Below are positions 7,718-16,838 of a DNA stretch of 64,000 nucleotides, piece by piece. The stretch covers positions 434,001-498,000 of the forward strand of contig NZ_AKCI01000001.1 of assembly GCF_000269605.1 (NCBI RefSeq), given 5' to 3'. This DNA is from Scardovia wiggsiae F0424. GTDB lineage: Bacteria > Actinomycetota > Actinomycetes > Actinomycetales > Bifidobacteriaceae. A program made the position numbers and the translations under genes. Positions within the stretch are counted from its first letter, which is position 1; every line of letters begins with the position of its first letter. The notes below the pieces were generated by a model that searched no databases, was not told the DNA's origin, and saw only the letters and a program-made list of their open reading frames with translations.

Positions 7718-9277
7718 ATGTCTGGAACAGATACCCTCCTTCAGATGAAAAATATCACCAAAACATTCGGTCCGGTGAAGGCGCTGACTGATGTCAATCT
7801 TGATGTCAAACGCGGCGAGATACATGCTGTCTGCGGAGAAAACGGTGCCGGGAAATCGACCCTTATGAATGTGCTGTCAGGCGTATATCCTCACGGTACT
7901 TATTCAGGCGACATCATTTTTGACGGACAGGCCTGCGAGTTCAGGAATATCAAGGCATCTGAAGAGCTTGGGATAGTAATAATACATCAGGAGCTTGCAT
8001 TAAGCCCGTTCCTGTCGATTGCAGAAAATATCTTTATGGGCAATGAACAGGGTTCTCGCGGTGTGGTCGACTGGAATGCGACACGTTCGCGTGCGCAGGC
8101 CCTGCTTAGCCGCGTTGGGCTTGATGAAGACCCTTCACGGCTGATAATGGATATCGGCGTTGGCAAGCAGCAGCTGGTAGAGATCGCTAAAGCACTGTCC
8201 AAAGATGTCAAGCTCCTGATCCTTGACGAACCGACTGCGGCGCTTAATGATGAGGACTCGGCGCACCTTCTTCAGCTTATGCGGGAACTGCGCGATGACC
8301 ATGGCGTAACGAGCATCATTATTACACATAAGCTTAATGAGATCGCTGCGATTGCCGATAATGTCACCGTTATCCGTGATGGGTCCACGGTGGGCAGCAT
8401 GCATGTAACCGCTGATAATCCTCTCGACCAGGATGAGCTGATCAGGCTTATGGTGGGCCGTCCGCTGCACAACCTGTATCCCAGGCATGAACCGCATATC
8501 GGACAGGAAGTGCTGGCTGTAAAAGACTGGACAGTCCATCATGCGCTTGATACCGGCCGCATTGTTGTAGACCATGCCAATATCAGCGTCCGTAAAGGTG
8601 AGATTGTTGGGCTTGCAGGGCTTATGGGTGCGGGGAGGACTGAGTTTGCCATGAGCGTATTCGGCCATTCCTATGGCTCGGGGATATCCGGGGAAGTGTT
8701 TATCCACGGCAGGCCGGTAACGATGAAAACTCCGGAAAGCGCTATCAGTGCGGGGCTGGCATATGCTACGGAAGACAGGAAAGCCTATGGGCTTAACCTT
8801 CTTCAGAACATACGCGAGAATGCATCGCTGGCGTCCCTGCGCGAACTGTCAAAATTCGGTGTGATCGACTCCAATGTGGAACGCAAGGAAGTAGAACATT
8901 ACAGAGGTGCTTTCAATATCAAATCAACAAGTATTGAAGTCCCTGTATCAACGCTTTCCGGCGGGAACCAGCAGAAAGTCGTTCTGTCGAAATGGGTCCT
9001 TTCAGACCCGGATATCCTTATCCTGGATGAACCGACACGCGGCATAGATGTTGGCGCTAAGTTTGAAATATATGAGATCATTGAAGGCCTTGCTGATTCA
9101 GGGAAGGCGATCATATTCATTTCTTCAGAGCTTCCTGAGCTTATTGGCGTGTGCGACAGGATATACACAGTAAGCCAGGGGGTAGTCACTGCAAATATTG
9201 AGAGGAAAGATTTCTCTCAGGAATACCTTATGAAATTTATGACAAAAGAAAAGGAAAGGAAAGGGGTTTCCCAATGA
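7718..9277 (+). CDS. mmsA: Multiple-monosaccharide ABC transporter ATP-binding protein (MmsA/GguA)
   Basis: Cytoplasmic ATPase of 519 aa that powers the ChvE-type importer. It has two ABC domains in one chain, the usual CUT2 form. The first has Walker A GENGAGKST near residue 39 and Walker B LLILDEPTAAL. The second has the signature TLSGGNQQKV near 415 and LILDEPTRGIDVG near 436. The second domain has the degenerate Walker A (GLMGAGRTE) normal for this family. The open frame begins at 7637, but the ATG at 7718 is preceded by GGGGAAG and fits the family N-terminus (LLQMKNITKTFG). Its stop overlaps the permease start by 4 nt. Confidence 0.93.
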   Translation: MSGTDTLLQMKNITKTFGPVKALTDVNLDVKRGEIHAVCGENGAGKSTLMNVLSGVYPHGTYSGDIIFDGQACEFRNIKASEELGIVIIHQELALSPFLSIAENIFMGNEQGSRGVVDWNATRSRAQALLSRVGLDEDPSRLIMDIGVGKQQLVEIAKALSKDVKLLILDEPTAALNDEDSAHLLQLMRELRDDHGVTSIIITHKLNEIAAIADNVTVIRDGSTVGSMHVTADNPLDQDELIRLMVGRPLHNLYPRHEPHIGQEVLAVKDWTVHHALDTGRIVVDHANISVRKGEIVGLAGLMGAGRTEFAMSVFGHSYGSGISGEVFIHGRPVTMKTPESAISAGLAYATEDRKAYGLNLLQNIRENASLASLRELSKFGVIDSNVERKEVEHYRGAFNIKSTSIEVPVSTLSGGNQQKVVLSKWVLSDPDILILDEPTRGIDVGAKFEIYEIIEGLADSGKAIIFISSELPELIGVCDRIYTVSQGVVTANIERKDFSQEYLMKFMTKEKERKGVSQ

Positions 9278-10536
9278 GCTCCGCAAATGTCAGTGTGGAA
9301 AAGAAGGGCAATGCATCGCAGCCCGATAGGGGAGGCCGGAAGCATCCGCAGAGAAGGCAGGAGTCGCTTGTAGCATCGATTACAGGCAATCTGCGCCAGT
9401 ACGGTATTGTCGGCGCCCTTGTTGTTATTGTCATTGCCTTCCAGATCCTTACGGGAGGCGTACTCCTCAAGCCTAACTCGTTCGTATCCCTTATCCAGCA
9501 GAATGCTTATGTGATCATACTTGCTATCGGCATGGTGATGGTTATTATTGCCACGCAGATCGATCTGAGCGTGGGGTCGCTTGTTGCCTTTATCGGCGGG
9601 GTGTGTGCCATCCTGATGCAGCATATGGGTATGAACTGGATCCTCGCGATTATCATAAGCCTTCTCGTGGGACTGGTAATCGGTGTCTGGCAGGGGTTCT
9701 GGGTAGCCTTCGTGGGGATCCCGGGATTCATCACGACGCTGGCCGGCATGCTCATGTTCCGCGGCCTGGCAACGGTGATCGTTGGCGAGTCTGTGCCTAT
9801 TACATCAGACTCTTTCCGTGGGATCGCACGGAACTATCTGCCGAATATCCTCGGGTTCTGGGGCGGGTTCGATGGGCTTACTATCGTCCTGGGGATCCTG
9901 TGCTTCGCCCTGTTCGTGTGGAGCCAGCTGCGCAACCGTAAGAAAGTTATCAAAGTGGGGCTTATCCCTGAAGCGATGAGCCTGACGGTCATCAAAATCG
10001 TCGTCGCTGCCCTGGTGATAGGGTTCGTAACATATCTGCTGGCATCCTCGGGCAACAGCACTGAAGGCGGGACGCCGATCATGCTTGTTATCGTTGCTGT
10101 CCTTGTAGTGGTATACCAGTTCATCCTGAGCAGGACGGTTTTCGGCCGGCATGTCTATGCCCGGGGCGGGAACCGCAGGGCTGCGGAACTGTCCGGTGTT
10201 AACACCAAGATGGTTGATTTTATCCTGTATATCCATATGGGCTTCCTTTCTGCCGTAGCCGCTATTGCGATGCTGTCCCGCCTGGCGTCTGCTACTGCGC
10301 AGGCAGGTATGGAGTTTGAGATGGATGCTATTGCGGCATGCTTCATCGGCGGTACGGCTGTTACCGGCGGTATCGGCACTATACCCGGTGCCGTGATTGG
10401 TGCGCTGGTTATGGGTGTTATCAACCAGGGCCTGTCGATCATGGGTGTTGATACGGCTATTGTAAAAACGATCAAAGGCCTTGTCCTGCTCCTCGCAGTT
10501 GCCTTCGATCTGCTGAGCAAGAGGAAGAAGGCATAA
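9274..10536 (+). CDS. mmsB: Multiple-monosaccharide ABC transporter permease (MmsB/GguB)
   Basis: Integral membrane permease of 420 aa, the last gene of the sugar operon. A polar N-terminus of about 45 residues precedes roughly ten hydrophobic helices. CUT2 permease landmarks are present: IDLSVGSLVAF near 91, the loop PGFITTLAGML, and the GGTAVTGGIGTIPGAVIGA segment near 363. Length is as expected for GguB. Start and preceding stop share ATGA, so it is coupled to the ATPase gene. A strong terminator follows at 10627. Confidence 0.93.
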   Translation: MSSANVSVEKKGNASQPDRGGRKHPQRRQESLVASITGNLRQYGIVGALVVIVIAFQILTGGVLLKPNSFVSLIQQNAYVIILAIGMVMVIIATQIDLSVGSLVAFIGGVCAILMQHMGMNWILAIIISLLVGLVIGVWQGFWVAFVGIPGFITTLAGMLMFRGLATVIVGESVPITSDSFRGIARNYLPNILGFWGGFDGLTIVLGILCFALFVWSQLRNRKKVIKVGLIPEAMSLTVIKIVVAALVIGFVTYLLASSGNSTEGGTPIMLVIVAVLVVVYQFILSRTVFGRHVYARGGNRRAAELSGVNTKMVDFILYIHMGFLSAVAAIAMLSRLASATAQAGMEFEMDAIAACFIGGTAVTGGIGTIPGAVIGALVMGVINQGLSIMGVDTAIVKTIKGLVLLLAVAFDLLSKRKKA

Positions 10537-10626
10537 ACAGATAACAGATAAAATTAAAGACTCTCCTTGAATAAGATTCCGCAATAGGCACAGGTGCGCT
10601 TCCTTCTGCAGGATGTGCTTGTGCAG

Positions 10627-10659
10627 GGGCTGCTGTCGGCTGACAGCAGCCCTTTTTTT
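10627..10659 (+). terminator. Terminator of the sugar uptake operon
   Basis: Perfect 11-bp stem GGGCTGCTGTC/GACAGCAGCCC with a GGCT loop and seven T residues. The 341-bp gap 10537-10877 contains this and the palindromic element that follows; nothing else was recognised. Confidence 0.95.
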
Positions 10660-10718
10660 GATGAGAGGAAGCGGCGGAAAAGGGTATTGTGCGTACGTGA
10701 GGGTCGGGCCATCGATCG

Positions 10719-10801
10719 CTGGTGGTAAAACACGCAGATACAAAAAATAAAATGTGGAAAACCGCCGAAAATAATTTTGTATCTGCGTGTTTTACCACCA
10801 G
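10719..10801 (+). repeat. Palindromic repeat element, copy 1
   Basis: Perfect 27-bp inverted repeats (10719-10745 and 10775-10801), containing TGGTAAAACACGCAGATAC, flank a 29-bp core. A second copy lies at 18519-18598. The core resembles the second copy only when that copy is inverted (shared blocks AAAA, TGT, GGAAA, CCG, AAAA in order). This marks a true element with an orientation and not two independent hairpins. It is intergenic, between the sugar operon terminator and the 3' end of thiN. No target-site duplication was evident. Confidence 0.9.
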
Positions 10802-10877
10802 ACTGGGAAATGCAGCAAAATATAGCTGCGAAAATTGCCGGCACTGGGCGAGGTATGGATGTGATTCTCGAAAAATG

Positions 10878-11681
10878 CTAATGAGCCAGATGGCTGGAAA
10901 CAGCTGTACTCATGGCGCCCAGCGATTTTGCAGGGTCACGCTGTGTAACAACAGTCGGATAGGGGGCTTCGCTGGGATATGTAATAAGCAGCGTCCCGGA
11001 AGAAACCTCTATAGAAGACTTAGTATCGCCGACAAATTCGTTACGGGATCCGAAATCGTTGATGCTCTTCACAGTTGCATGGTCCAGCCCGTATTTCAGG
11101 CCGGTTACAGATACGTCTGTGCATACATCGCTGTATGCGAAAATAGAAACCATCCTGCGGGGGGCCACATAGCCGTGAGGGAATTCCATCCTGGCATCGC
11201 ATATTGCTGTTACTATCGTATGGTCGCCATGGAGGAAAGCGATACCGCCGGACTGTGCAATCAGCGCAAGTATAGTCATGCTGGATATTGTATGGTCGAT
11301 CTGCCTGCCGAGTGCCCCATAAATATCAAACTGGTGCAGGCCTTTATCCCATGCATATTTTACTGCTGCTGAGAGGTCTGTATCATCTTTCTGCGACGGC
11401 AGGGTAATAATATCTGTATCCTCTGCCAGTGACCCCGCTGCCGCCGGATCTGCCAGGGAATCATTATCGCCGATAAGGGCATGGGGGGTGGCTCCTGCCG
11501 CCAGCGCATAATCAAGCCCTCCGTCTGCAGCTATAACATACGAAGTTTTGTCGAGATAAGGTATTTCCTCGTAGTATTCGCCTGCCGCGAAAATCGCACA
11601 GCGCGTGAACACCGGGGAAGATATCCCGCGATATCCGTGCGGACCACCTGCAGTGGACGGAGAACCGGTCAGTTGTGCCAT
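10878..11681 (-). CDS. thiN: Thiamine pyrophosphokinase
   Basis: Transfers pyrophosphate from ATP to thiamine to make the cofactor thiamine diphosphate; cytoplasmic, 267 aa from the chosen start. Family motifs are AAGEYY near the N-terminus, AADGGLDYALAAG, the metal-binding GDNDSLAD, QKDDTDLSAA and the substrate region GALGRQIDHT. The open frame reaches 11762, overlapping the divergent gene. The ATG at 11681 has TATACT ending six bases upstream and no ribosome site, so a leaderless start is favoured; the ATG at 11714 is an alternative. No riboswitch was seen. Confidence 0.88.
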   Translation of the reverse strand: MAQLTGSPSTAGGPHGYRGISSPVFTRCAIFAAGEYYEEIPYLDKTSYVIAADGGLDYALAAGATPHALIGDNDSLADPAAAGSLAEDTDIITLPSQKDDTDLSAAVKYAWDKGLHQFDIYGALGRQIDHTISSMTILALIAQSGGIAFLHGDHTIVTAICDARMEFPHGYVAPRRMVSIFAYSDVCTDVSVTGLKYGLDHATVKSINDFGSRNEFVGDTKSSIEVSSGTLLITYPSEAPYPTVVTQRDPAKSLGAMSTAVSSHLAH

Positions 11682-11687
11682 ATGTTC

Positions 11688-11693
11688 AGTATA
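11688..11693 (-). promoter_or_regulatory. -10 element for leaderless thiN mRNA
   Basis: Minus-strand TATACT with six bases before the thiN ATG at 11681 and no Shine-Dalgarno sequence. The spacing is identical to that at the ROK gene. Confidence 0.5.
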
Positions 11694-11740
11694 AAAGGCT
11701 TTCAGTATATTCATATAATTATGATCTGCCGCCGATGCTG

Positions 11741-11746
11741 TACAGT
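11741..11746 (+). promoter_or_regulatory. -10 element for leaderless HAD-gene mRNA
   Basis: TACAGT is followed by six bases and the ATG at 11753, which lacks a ribosome site. It is divergent from the thiN promoter inside a 71-bp gap. Confidence 0.45.
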
Positions 11747-11752
11747 TATACC

Positions 11753-12547
11753 ATGCGCACAATTACTTCAGTATTCTTTGATATTGACGGGACCCTGACA
11801 AGCTTTGCAACGAATGATGTCCCGCGGTCTGCCCGTGATGCAGTTGAGATATGCAGGCAGAAGGGTATCAAAACAGCGCTTGCAACAGGGCGTTCGCCTC
11901 AGGAGCTCCAGGCAGTGCAGCGTACGCTTGATATGGATTTTGACGGCTGTGTCTGCATGACAGGCCAGATAGCATACGACGGGAAAGGCACTTACAGGGA
12001 TGAATATCTGAAACACGAAGAAATAGAGCTGTTCATCAGCTATCTCCAGGACCATCCTGATATCAGCGTACATTTTTCTGAAAGGGATTACGGATATTTT
12101 AACCGTATCGGTGCCGAGGTTACGAAGCTGTACAAGGATCTTGGAGGAACTGTTGATAAGGCGGTAATTGATGATCCGATGCGTGCCCTGGATCACAATA
12201 TATACCAGTTCAGCATGTTTGTCCCGCTTGATGTCGAAAGGGAGCTGGATACGATGTTTACCCATATCCGTCCTGTTCGGTGGCATCCTGATTTTGCTGA
12301 TTTTATCCCTGCGGACGGCGGCAAAGATAAGGGGATACAGGCCATGCTTGATGCATGGGGCCTCAGCCGGGAAGGCTGCGTCGTATTTGGGGATGGCGGC
12401 AATGATATTGACATGCTTGATTACGCAGGTATCGGTGTAGCGATGGGGAATGCGCATCTGTCCGTTAAATCACATGCTGATTATGTCACCCAGAGTGTCG
12501 ATGATGACGGGGTGTACAAGGCACTTGAACATTTCGGCATAGTGTAG
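11753..12547 (+). CDS. HAD-superfamily phosphatase, Cof/YbiV-like
   Basis: A 264-aa cytoplasmic phosphatase of the Cof subfamily, whose members dephosphorylate sugar phosphates, FMN or similar small molecules. Motif I is FDIDGTLTSF with the nucleophile Asp10; motif II lies in ALATGRS; motif IV is FGDGGNDIDML near residue 211. A cap domain occupies the middle, as in Cof proteins. The frame is open from 11675, but ATG 11753 places motif I at the normal distance from the N-terminus. The gene is divergent from thiN; the true substrate is not deducible. Confidence 0.88.
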   Translation: MRTITSVFFDIDGTLTSFATNDVPRSARDAVEICRQKGIKTALATGRSPQELQAVQRTLDMDFDGCVCMTGQIAYDGKGTYRDEYLKHEEIELFISYLQDHPDISVHFSERDYGYFNRIGAEVTKLYKDLGGTVDKAVIDDPMRALDHNIYQFSMFVPLDVERELDTMFTHIRPVRWHPDFADFIPADGGKDKGIQAMLDAWGLSREGCVVFGDGGNDIDMLDYAGIGVAMGNAHLSVKSHADYVTQSVDDDGVYKALEHFGIV

Positions 12548-12754
12548 GCTGTCTTTGCCCAGGTTGCGCGGGGTTTTGCCTGTGTGCTATACCTGTATGG
12601 TATTATTTTTGTGGTAAGTAGGATTCAGGTCCCATTGACGGTTATGCGGGCAGTTTCGCCCACCCGTCTGAGACGACGGGGATACGTAAAAACGGAAGTA
12701 AGCAATAACAGGGTGCCGGGATATGTTCCCGCACAGGATTTCAGGAGGTGTGTG

Positions 12755-13621
12755 ATGGCCGAGGCACAGAGCACTCAGGATCGGGCAGGCAATGCAGGGT
12801 CAGGCAGCGGGGGCCAGACTGATGCGCTGCAGCCGGATACGCACAGTATGCGGGAGGTGTGGCGGAGCGATAAAAAGGACCCTTCCCGCACGCTTGTTGA
12901 ACTGCAGCACGTGGAAAAACATTACGGTTCACTGCATGTCCTGAAAGATATCAATCTTAAAGTCACTAAAGGCGAGGTGCTTGTGGTCCTCGGCCCGTCA
13001 GGCTCCGGTAAATCTACTATGTGCCGTACCATTAACAGGCTTGAAACTGTTGATTCCGGTTCCATCCTTATTGACGGTGAGCCGCTTCCGCAGGAGGGCA
13101 AGGCCCTCGCTGACCTGCGTGCTGAAGTCGGTATGGTTTTCCAGCAGTTCAACCTGTTTGCGAATAAGACCATCCTTGATAATGTAACGCTCGCCCCTAT
13201 CAAAGTGCGCCATATGAAGAAAGGCGAGGCGCAGGATGAGGCGATGGAGCTTCTGGCGCGTGTAGGTGTTGATTCGCAGGCCGCTAAAATGCCTTCTCAG
13301 CTGTCCGGTGGGCAGCAGCAGCGCGTGGCTATCGCCCGTGCCCTTGCCATGCATCCGAAAGTCATGCTGTTTGATGAACCGACTTCAGCGCTTGACCCTG
13401 AAATGGTCAATGAAGTCCTGGATGTTATGGTAAGCCTTGCTTCTGAAGGGATGACCATGATCTGCGTTACCCATGAGATGGGTTTTGCCCGTAAAGCTGC
13501 AGACCGTATTATTTTTATGGCTGATGGGAAGATCCTCGAATCCGGGACCCCCGACCAGTTCTTCGGCAATCCTCAGACAGCCCGTGCACAGGACTTTCTG
13601 TCTAAGATCCTTGAGCATTAA
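12755..13621 (+). CDS. gluA: Polar amino-acid ABC transporter ATP-binding protein (GluA/GlnQ-like)
   Basis: ATPase of 288 aa powering uptake of glutamate/glutamine-type amino acids. After about 40 variable residues come Walker [10 protein letters not shown] near residue 76, the Q-loop VFQQFNLF, the signature [16 protein letters not shown] and Walker [16 protein letters not shown]. The start at 12755 has a perfect AGGAGG; the open frame begins earlier at 12584 but that part is not conserved in type. First of four co-directional genes with short gaps. The 207-bp upstream region has a TTGACG but no convincing full promoter. Confidence 0.93.
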   Translation: MAEAQSTQDRAGNAGSGSGGQTDALQPDTHSMREVWRSDKKDPSRTLVELQHVEKHYGSLHVLKDINLKVTKGEVLVVLGPSGSGKSTMCRTINRLETVDSGSILIDGEPLPQEGKALADLRAEVGMVFQQFNLFANKTILDNVTLAPIKVRHMKKGEAQDEAMELLARVGVDSQAAKMPSQLSGGQQQRVAIARALAMHPKVMLFDEPTSALDPEMVNEVLDVMVSLASEGMTMICVTHEMGFARKAADRIIFMADGKILESGTPDQFFGNPQTARAQDFLSKILEH

Positions 13622-13640
13622 GCAGGAAGAAGGTAGTTTT

Positions 13641-14567
13641 ATGATGTGTGGGAATACGGTTTTCCCTGGTACCGGTGCCGGGCACGGTATACGCCGCAGC
13701 CCGGGGCGCGGTAACGGGGCCGGCGGCGGCAGTACCCGCCGCAGGCGGATCGCAGCGCAGATTGCAGCACTGTTTATTGCCATGGCGAGCATAGTATCCT
13801 TGGCTGCGTGCGGCAGCACGTCCAGCAGCAGCCATGTGATAAAGATCGGTATCAAGTTCGACCAGCCCGGGGTCGGATACAAGAAAAGGGATTCATACTC
13901 CGGTTTTGATGTTGAGGTAGGCCGCTATATAGCGCACAAGCTCGGATATAAGGATTACGAGATTGTATGGGTTGAAGCGCCTTCAAAACAGCGCGAGACT
14001 ATGCTCCAGAACGGTGATGTCGATATGATCATAGCGTCTTATTCCATTACCTCTGACCGTAAAAAGACTATTGATTTCGCCGGCCCGTATCTGGTTGCCG
14101 GGCAGGATCTCCTTGTCCGCAAGGACAATACATCTATCCATGGTCCTCAGGACCTTAACGGGAAGCGCCTGTGCTCTGTGACCGGTTCGACATCCGCAAC
14201 TGTGATCAAGAAACGCTACGCGAGCAAAGTCCAGCTTATGGAGCAGCCAAGCTATGCCGAATGCGCTACAGCCCTGTTTTCAGGCATCGTGGATGCAGTC
14301 ACAACAGATGACATTATCCTCGCCGGGCTGGCTTCCAATGCCCGGGGAAGGCTGAAACTGGTCGGGAAGCCATTTACCCAGGAATACTACGGCATCGGTA
14401 TACAGAAGAATAAGAACTCCAAAGTTTTCGCGCAAAAGATAGATGCTGCGGTCAATGATATGGTCAAAACCGGTACATGGATGCGGGCAATCAAAAATTC
14501 CACTGCAGGTTCAGGATATTCGCCGGACCCTCAGTATAACCCGCCGGTCGCGAGGGAAGGGGAATAG
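13641..14567 (+). CDS. gluB: Amino-acid-binding lipoprotein (GluB-like)
   Basis: Extracellular binding protein of the amino-acid importer, 308 aa. The N-terminus is unusually long, with about 36 Gly/Arg-rich residues before the hydrophobic stretch, and ends in the lipobox SLAAC (Cys57). The mature part is a type II periplasmic-binding fold: KIGIKFDQPGVGYK, YSGFDVEVGRYIA, DMIIASYSITSDRKKTIDFAGPY (quoted in parts), and DAVTTDDIILAG. AAGAAGG precedes the ATG at 13641. The gene lies 19 nt after the ATPase gene and 3 nt before the first permease gene. Glutamate is the likely ligand by family resemblance. Confidence 0.92.
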   Translation: MMCGNTVFPGTGAGHGIRRSPGRGNGAGGGSTRRRRIAAQIAALFIAMASIVSLAACGSTSSSSHVIKIGIKFDQPGVGYKKRDSYSGFDVEVGRYIAHKLGYKDYEIVWVEAPSKQRETMLQNGDVDMIIASYSITSDRKKTIDFAGPYLVAGQDLLVRKDNTSIHGPQDLNGKRLCSVTGSTSATVIKKRYASKVQLMEQPSYAECATALFSGIVDAVTTDDIILAGLASNARGRLKLVGKPFTQEYYGIGIQKNKNSKVFAQKIDAAVNDMVKTGTWMRAIKNSTAGSGYSPDPQYNPPVAREGE

Positions 14568-14570
14568 CAG

Positions 14571-15260
14571 ATGAGGGATTTTTTCACGGGATTTGTCCAG
14601 CTTTTCCAGGAATATAATATTCCCGCGGCGTTCTGGGTCAATATCCAGATCACGCTGTGGTCAGCGCTTTTCTCAATGGTTGTCGGAGTGATACTCGTTA
14701 TGATGCGCATCAGCCCGATATCGTCGTTGAGAGGGCTGTCTGCGGCATACACTGAATTCTTCAAAAATATGCCGCTCACTATCATTATGGTGTTCATGGT
14801 CCTGGGTTTCTTCGGCCAGCTGAAGCTGAAGTTTTCTGATGACTTTACTGTCAATTTCTTCTGGCTTGCAGTCGTCGGGCTGAGTGCGTATACGGCTGCA
14901 TTCGTTTCAGAGTCGTTAAGGAGCGGCATCAATACCGTCCCTCTGGGGCAGGCTGAAGCTTCCCGTGCTTTGGGGCTCACTTTTATGCAGTCTGCTTCCT
15001 CGGTCATCCTTCCGCAGGCCCTGCGCGGATCGGTAGCACCTCTGGGCAATACGCTTATTGCCCTTCTCAAGAATTCAACGGTTGCGGCGGCGGCATCAGT
15101 GACAACGGAAACATCATCGCTGATGAGTGAAATGCTTGAGTTCCATCCCAGCCGGATACTCCAGATATTCCTTGTTTTCGCTGTCGGATACCTTATCCTT
15201 ATCATTCCGATAGGCCTGGTTACAACATACCTGTCCAACAGATTGGCGGTGCGCCGATGA
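14571..15260 (+). CDS. gluC: Polar amino-acid ABC transporter permease (GluC-like)
   Basis: Membrane permease of 229 aa with about five hydrophobic helices. The conserved inner loop for ATPase contact is LRSGINTVPLGQAEASRALG, near residues 116-135. The length is standard for HisMQ/GluC permeases. It begins three bases after the binding-protein stop and overlaps the next permease by ATGA, showing a coupled operon. It would pair with the following gene to form a heterodimeric channel. Confidence 0.93.
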   Translation: MRDFFTGFVQLFQEYNIPAAFWVNIQITLWSALFSMVVGVILVMMRISPISSLRGLSAAYTEFFKNMPLTIIMVFMVLGFFGQLKLKFSDDFTVNFFWLAVVGLSAYTAAFVSESLRSGINTVPLGQAEASRALGLTFMQSASSVILPQALRGSVAPLGNTLIALLKNSTVAAAASVTTETSSLMSEMLEFHPSRILQIFLVFAVGYLILIIPIGLVTTYLSNRLAVRR

Positions 15261-16624
15261 ACAATTCCCAGAATTCCCGCGATACATCATCGCAGCTCCT
15301 TTTTGATACCCCGGGGCCTAAGGGGCGCCGCAGGATCCGCATTATCAATGCTATCGGTGCGGTACTCATAGCAGCCCTTATTGTGTTTATCCTTATGAGG
15401 CTCCACAATCCTCCTGACGGGGAAAACCAGCTTAGCTGGGAGCTGTGGAAGCCTGCATTGGATGGAGAGGCATGGGCCGATTTCTATCTGCCCGGGCTTG
15501 TGCAGACGCTGAGCGCATCAGCGGTAGCAATTGTAGGGTCTGTGGTTTTCGGCCTTATTTTTGGGGTAGGCAGGCTTATCCCTAATATGCTTGTACGCGC
15601 AGTATCGGGGATCGTGGTGGAGTTCTGCCGGGCTGTGCCTGTCCTCCTGATGATGATTTTCATGTGGCGCTGGTTCGCAGCTGCTAATATCCCATCATCA
15701 AGCTACTGGGCTGTGACGCTTTCCCTGGTGCTGTATAACGGCTCCGTTGTTGCTGAGCTTGTACGTTCGGGCGTCGGCAGCCTTCCGGGAGGGCAGCGCG
15801 AAGCGGCTCTGGCGCTGGGGCTTACCAGGACGCGGTCCCTTATGACTATTGAAGTCCCGCAGGCGTTATATGCAATGCTCCCTGCGGCGATTACCCAGCT
15901 TGTTGTTGTCCTTAAGGATACGGCATTGGGTTCTATCATCCTGTATACGGACCTGCTTCAGCAGTCCAGGCGCCTGGGTTCTATGTATTTCAATATCCTC
16001 CAGGCATTGACTATTGCTGCGGTCCTGTATTTCATCATGTGCTTCATCGTTTCTAGGATCTCCGAATGGCTGCCCGCGCATATTGCAAGCCGTACATCGG
16101 GTTCAACGATCCCTGACCCTACAGCGCCTATTGCTATCAATGACCCTTCTAACGTTGTGCGCGTTAAAGTTGCGCGTACTCCTCGCCCGTTTGGCGGTGC
16201 GCAGCCGGAGCTTCCGGACAGCTACGGTGCTTCAGGTGTCACTCCACACGGTTGGCGGGGCGATTACCGCGGTTATCTCCATGATGATGAGGAACAGTAC
16301 CTCCACGGGCGCGGGCGTTACGGCGACCCTTCGTCGGTGGAAAAGCTGGCTGATATGATCACACAGGAGATTCGCGTACATACTCCGAAGAAAAAGAGGC
16401 CGGTAAGCAAAAAGAGGCCGTCCCGGAAACATCGCTGGCTTCGCAGTTCCATGCGTCGGGTAGATGAATCCCGCTATATCGGGCCTCTTCCTGAGCAGGG
16501 TACCGCACCGAATGATATGCAAAGTACCAGAGATGCAGATGCCGGGGATGCCGGCGGTACTAAAGGCACCACAGGCACACATAGCCCGGACGGCACCAAT
16601 ACTCCAGGAACGGGCGGCGAGTAA
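15257..16624 (+). CDS. gluD: Polar amino-acid ABC transporter permease with long C-terminal tail (GluD-like)
   Basis: Second permease of the amino-acid importer, 455 aa. Residues 30-275 hold the helices and the loop VRSGVGSLPGGQREAALALG typical of the family. About 180 extra residues follow, predicted cytoplasmic, with a KKKRPVSKKRPSRKHR basic cluster and a Gly/Thr-rich end. GluD proteins are usually below 300 aa, so the tail is a clear extension. It begins in the ATGA shared with gluC. No strong terminator was found between it and infC. Confidence 0.9.
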   Translation: MNNSQNSRDTSSQLLFDTPGPKGRRRIRIINAIGAVLIAALIVFILMRLHNPPDGENQLSWELWKPALDGEAWADFYLPGLVQTLSASAVAIVGSVVFGLIFGVGRLIPNMLVRAVSGIVVEFCRAVPVLLMMIFMWRWFAAANIPSSSYWAVTLSLVLYNGSVVAELVRSGVGSLPGGQREAALALGLTRTRSLMTIEVPQALYAMLPAAITQLVVVLKDTALGSIILYTDLLQQSRRLGSMYFNILQALTIAAVLYFIMCFIVSRISEWLPAHIASRTSGSTIPDPTAPIAINDPSNVVRVKVARTPRPFGGAQPELPDSYGASGVTPHGWRGDYRGYLHDDEEQYLHGRGRYGDPSSVEKLADMITQEIRVHTPKKKRPVSKKRPSRKHRWLRSSMRRVDESRYIGPLPEQGTAPNDMQSTRDADAGDAGGTKGTTGTHSPDGTNTPGTGGE

Positions 16625-16838
16625 AGCAAACAGTCTGTATATGCATATGTCAAGGGGCATGGTAATCTGTTTAAGGCTTGAGGAATCAAGAAAGTGGATC
16701 TCCCACCTGGAAGCTTTCCGCAGCTTCGGGTAAGGCTTATGCCTTATGGCAGTAATGTGCCATATATATGTTGCGTAGATCGCAGCAGTTTGCGTATGCT
16801 TGGGTGATTCATACGGAACAATATGAAATGGAGTCATC

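Noticed and set aside
9805-10743. Minus-strand ORF of 312 codons over the sugar permease
   Set aside because: It is antisense to a well-supported permease and starts within the palindromic repeat, so it is a chance open frame.
10719-10801. Palindromic elements as ordinary transcription terminators
   Set aside because: Neither copy has a U-tract after the stem on either strand, and good terminators already lie upstream of each. Bidirectional termination is not excluded but is not supported.
10722-11372. ORFs beginning in the palindromic elements with the peptide MVKHADTKN (also at 18505-18708)
   Set aside because: The shared peptide is only the translation of the repeat arm. The first ORF also runs antisense through thiN.
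12548-12754. Possible riboswitch or tRNA-like fold upstream of gluA
   Set aside because: Small inverted repeats such as CCCGTC/GACGGG occur, but no T-arm, acceptor stem or known riboswitch core was found.
16625-16838. L20/IF-3 autoregulatory leader before infC
   Set aside because: Some short stems are present, but none clearly mimics the bL20 rRNA site, so no RNA element was called.
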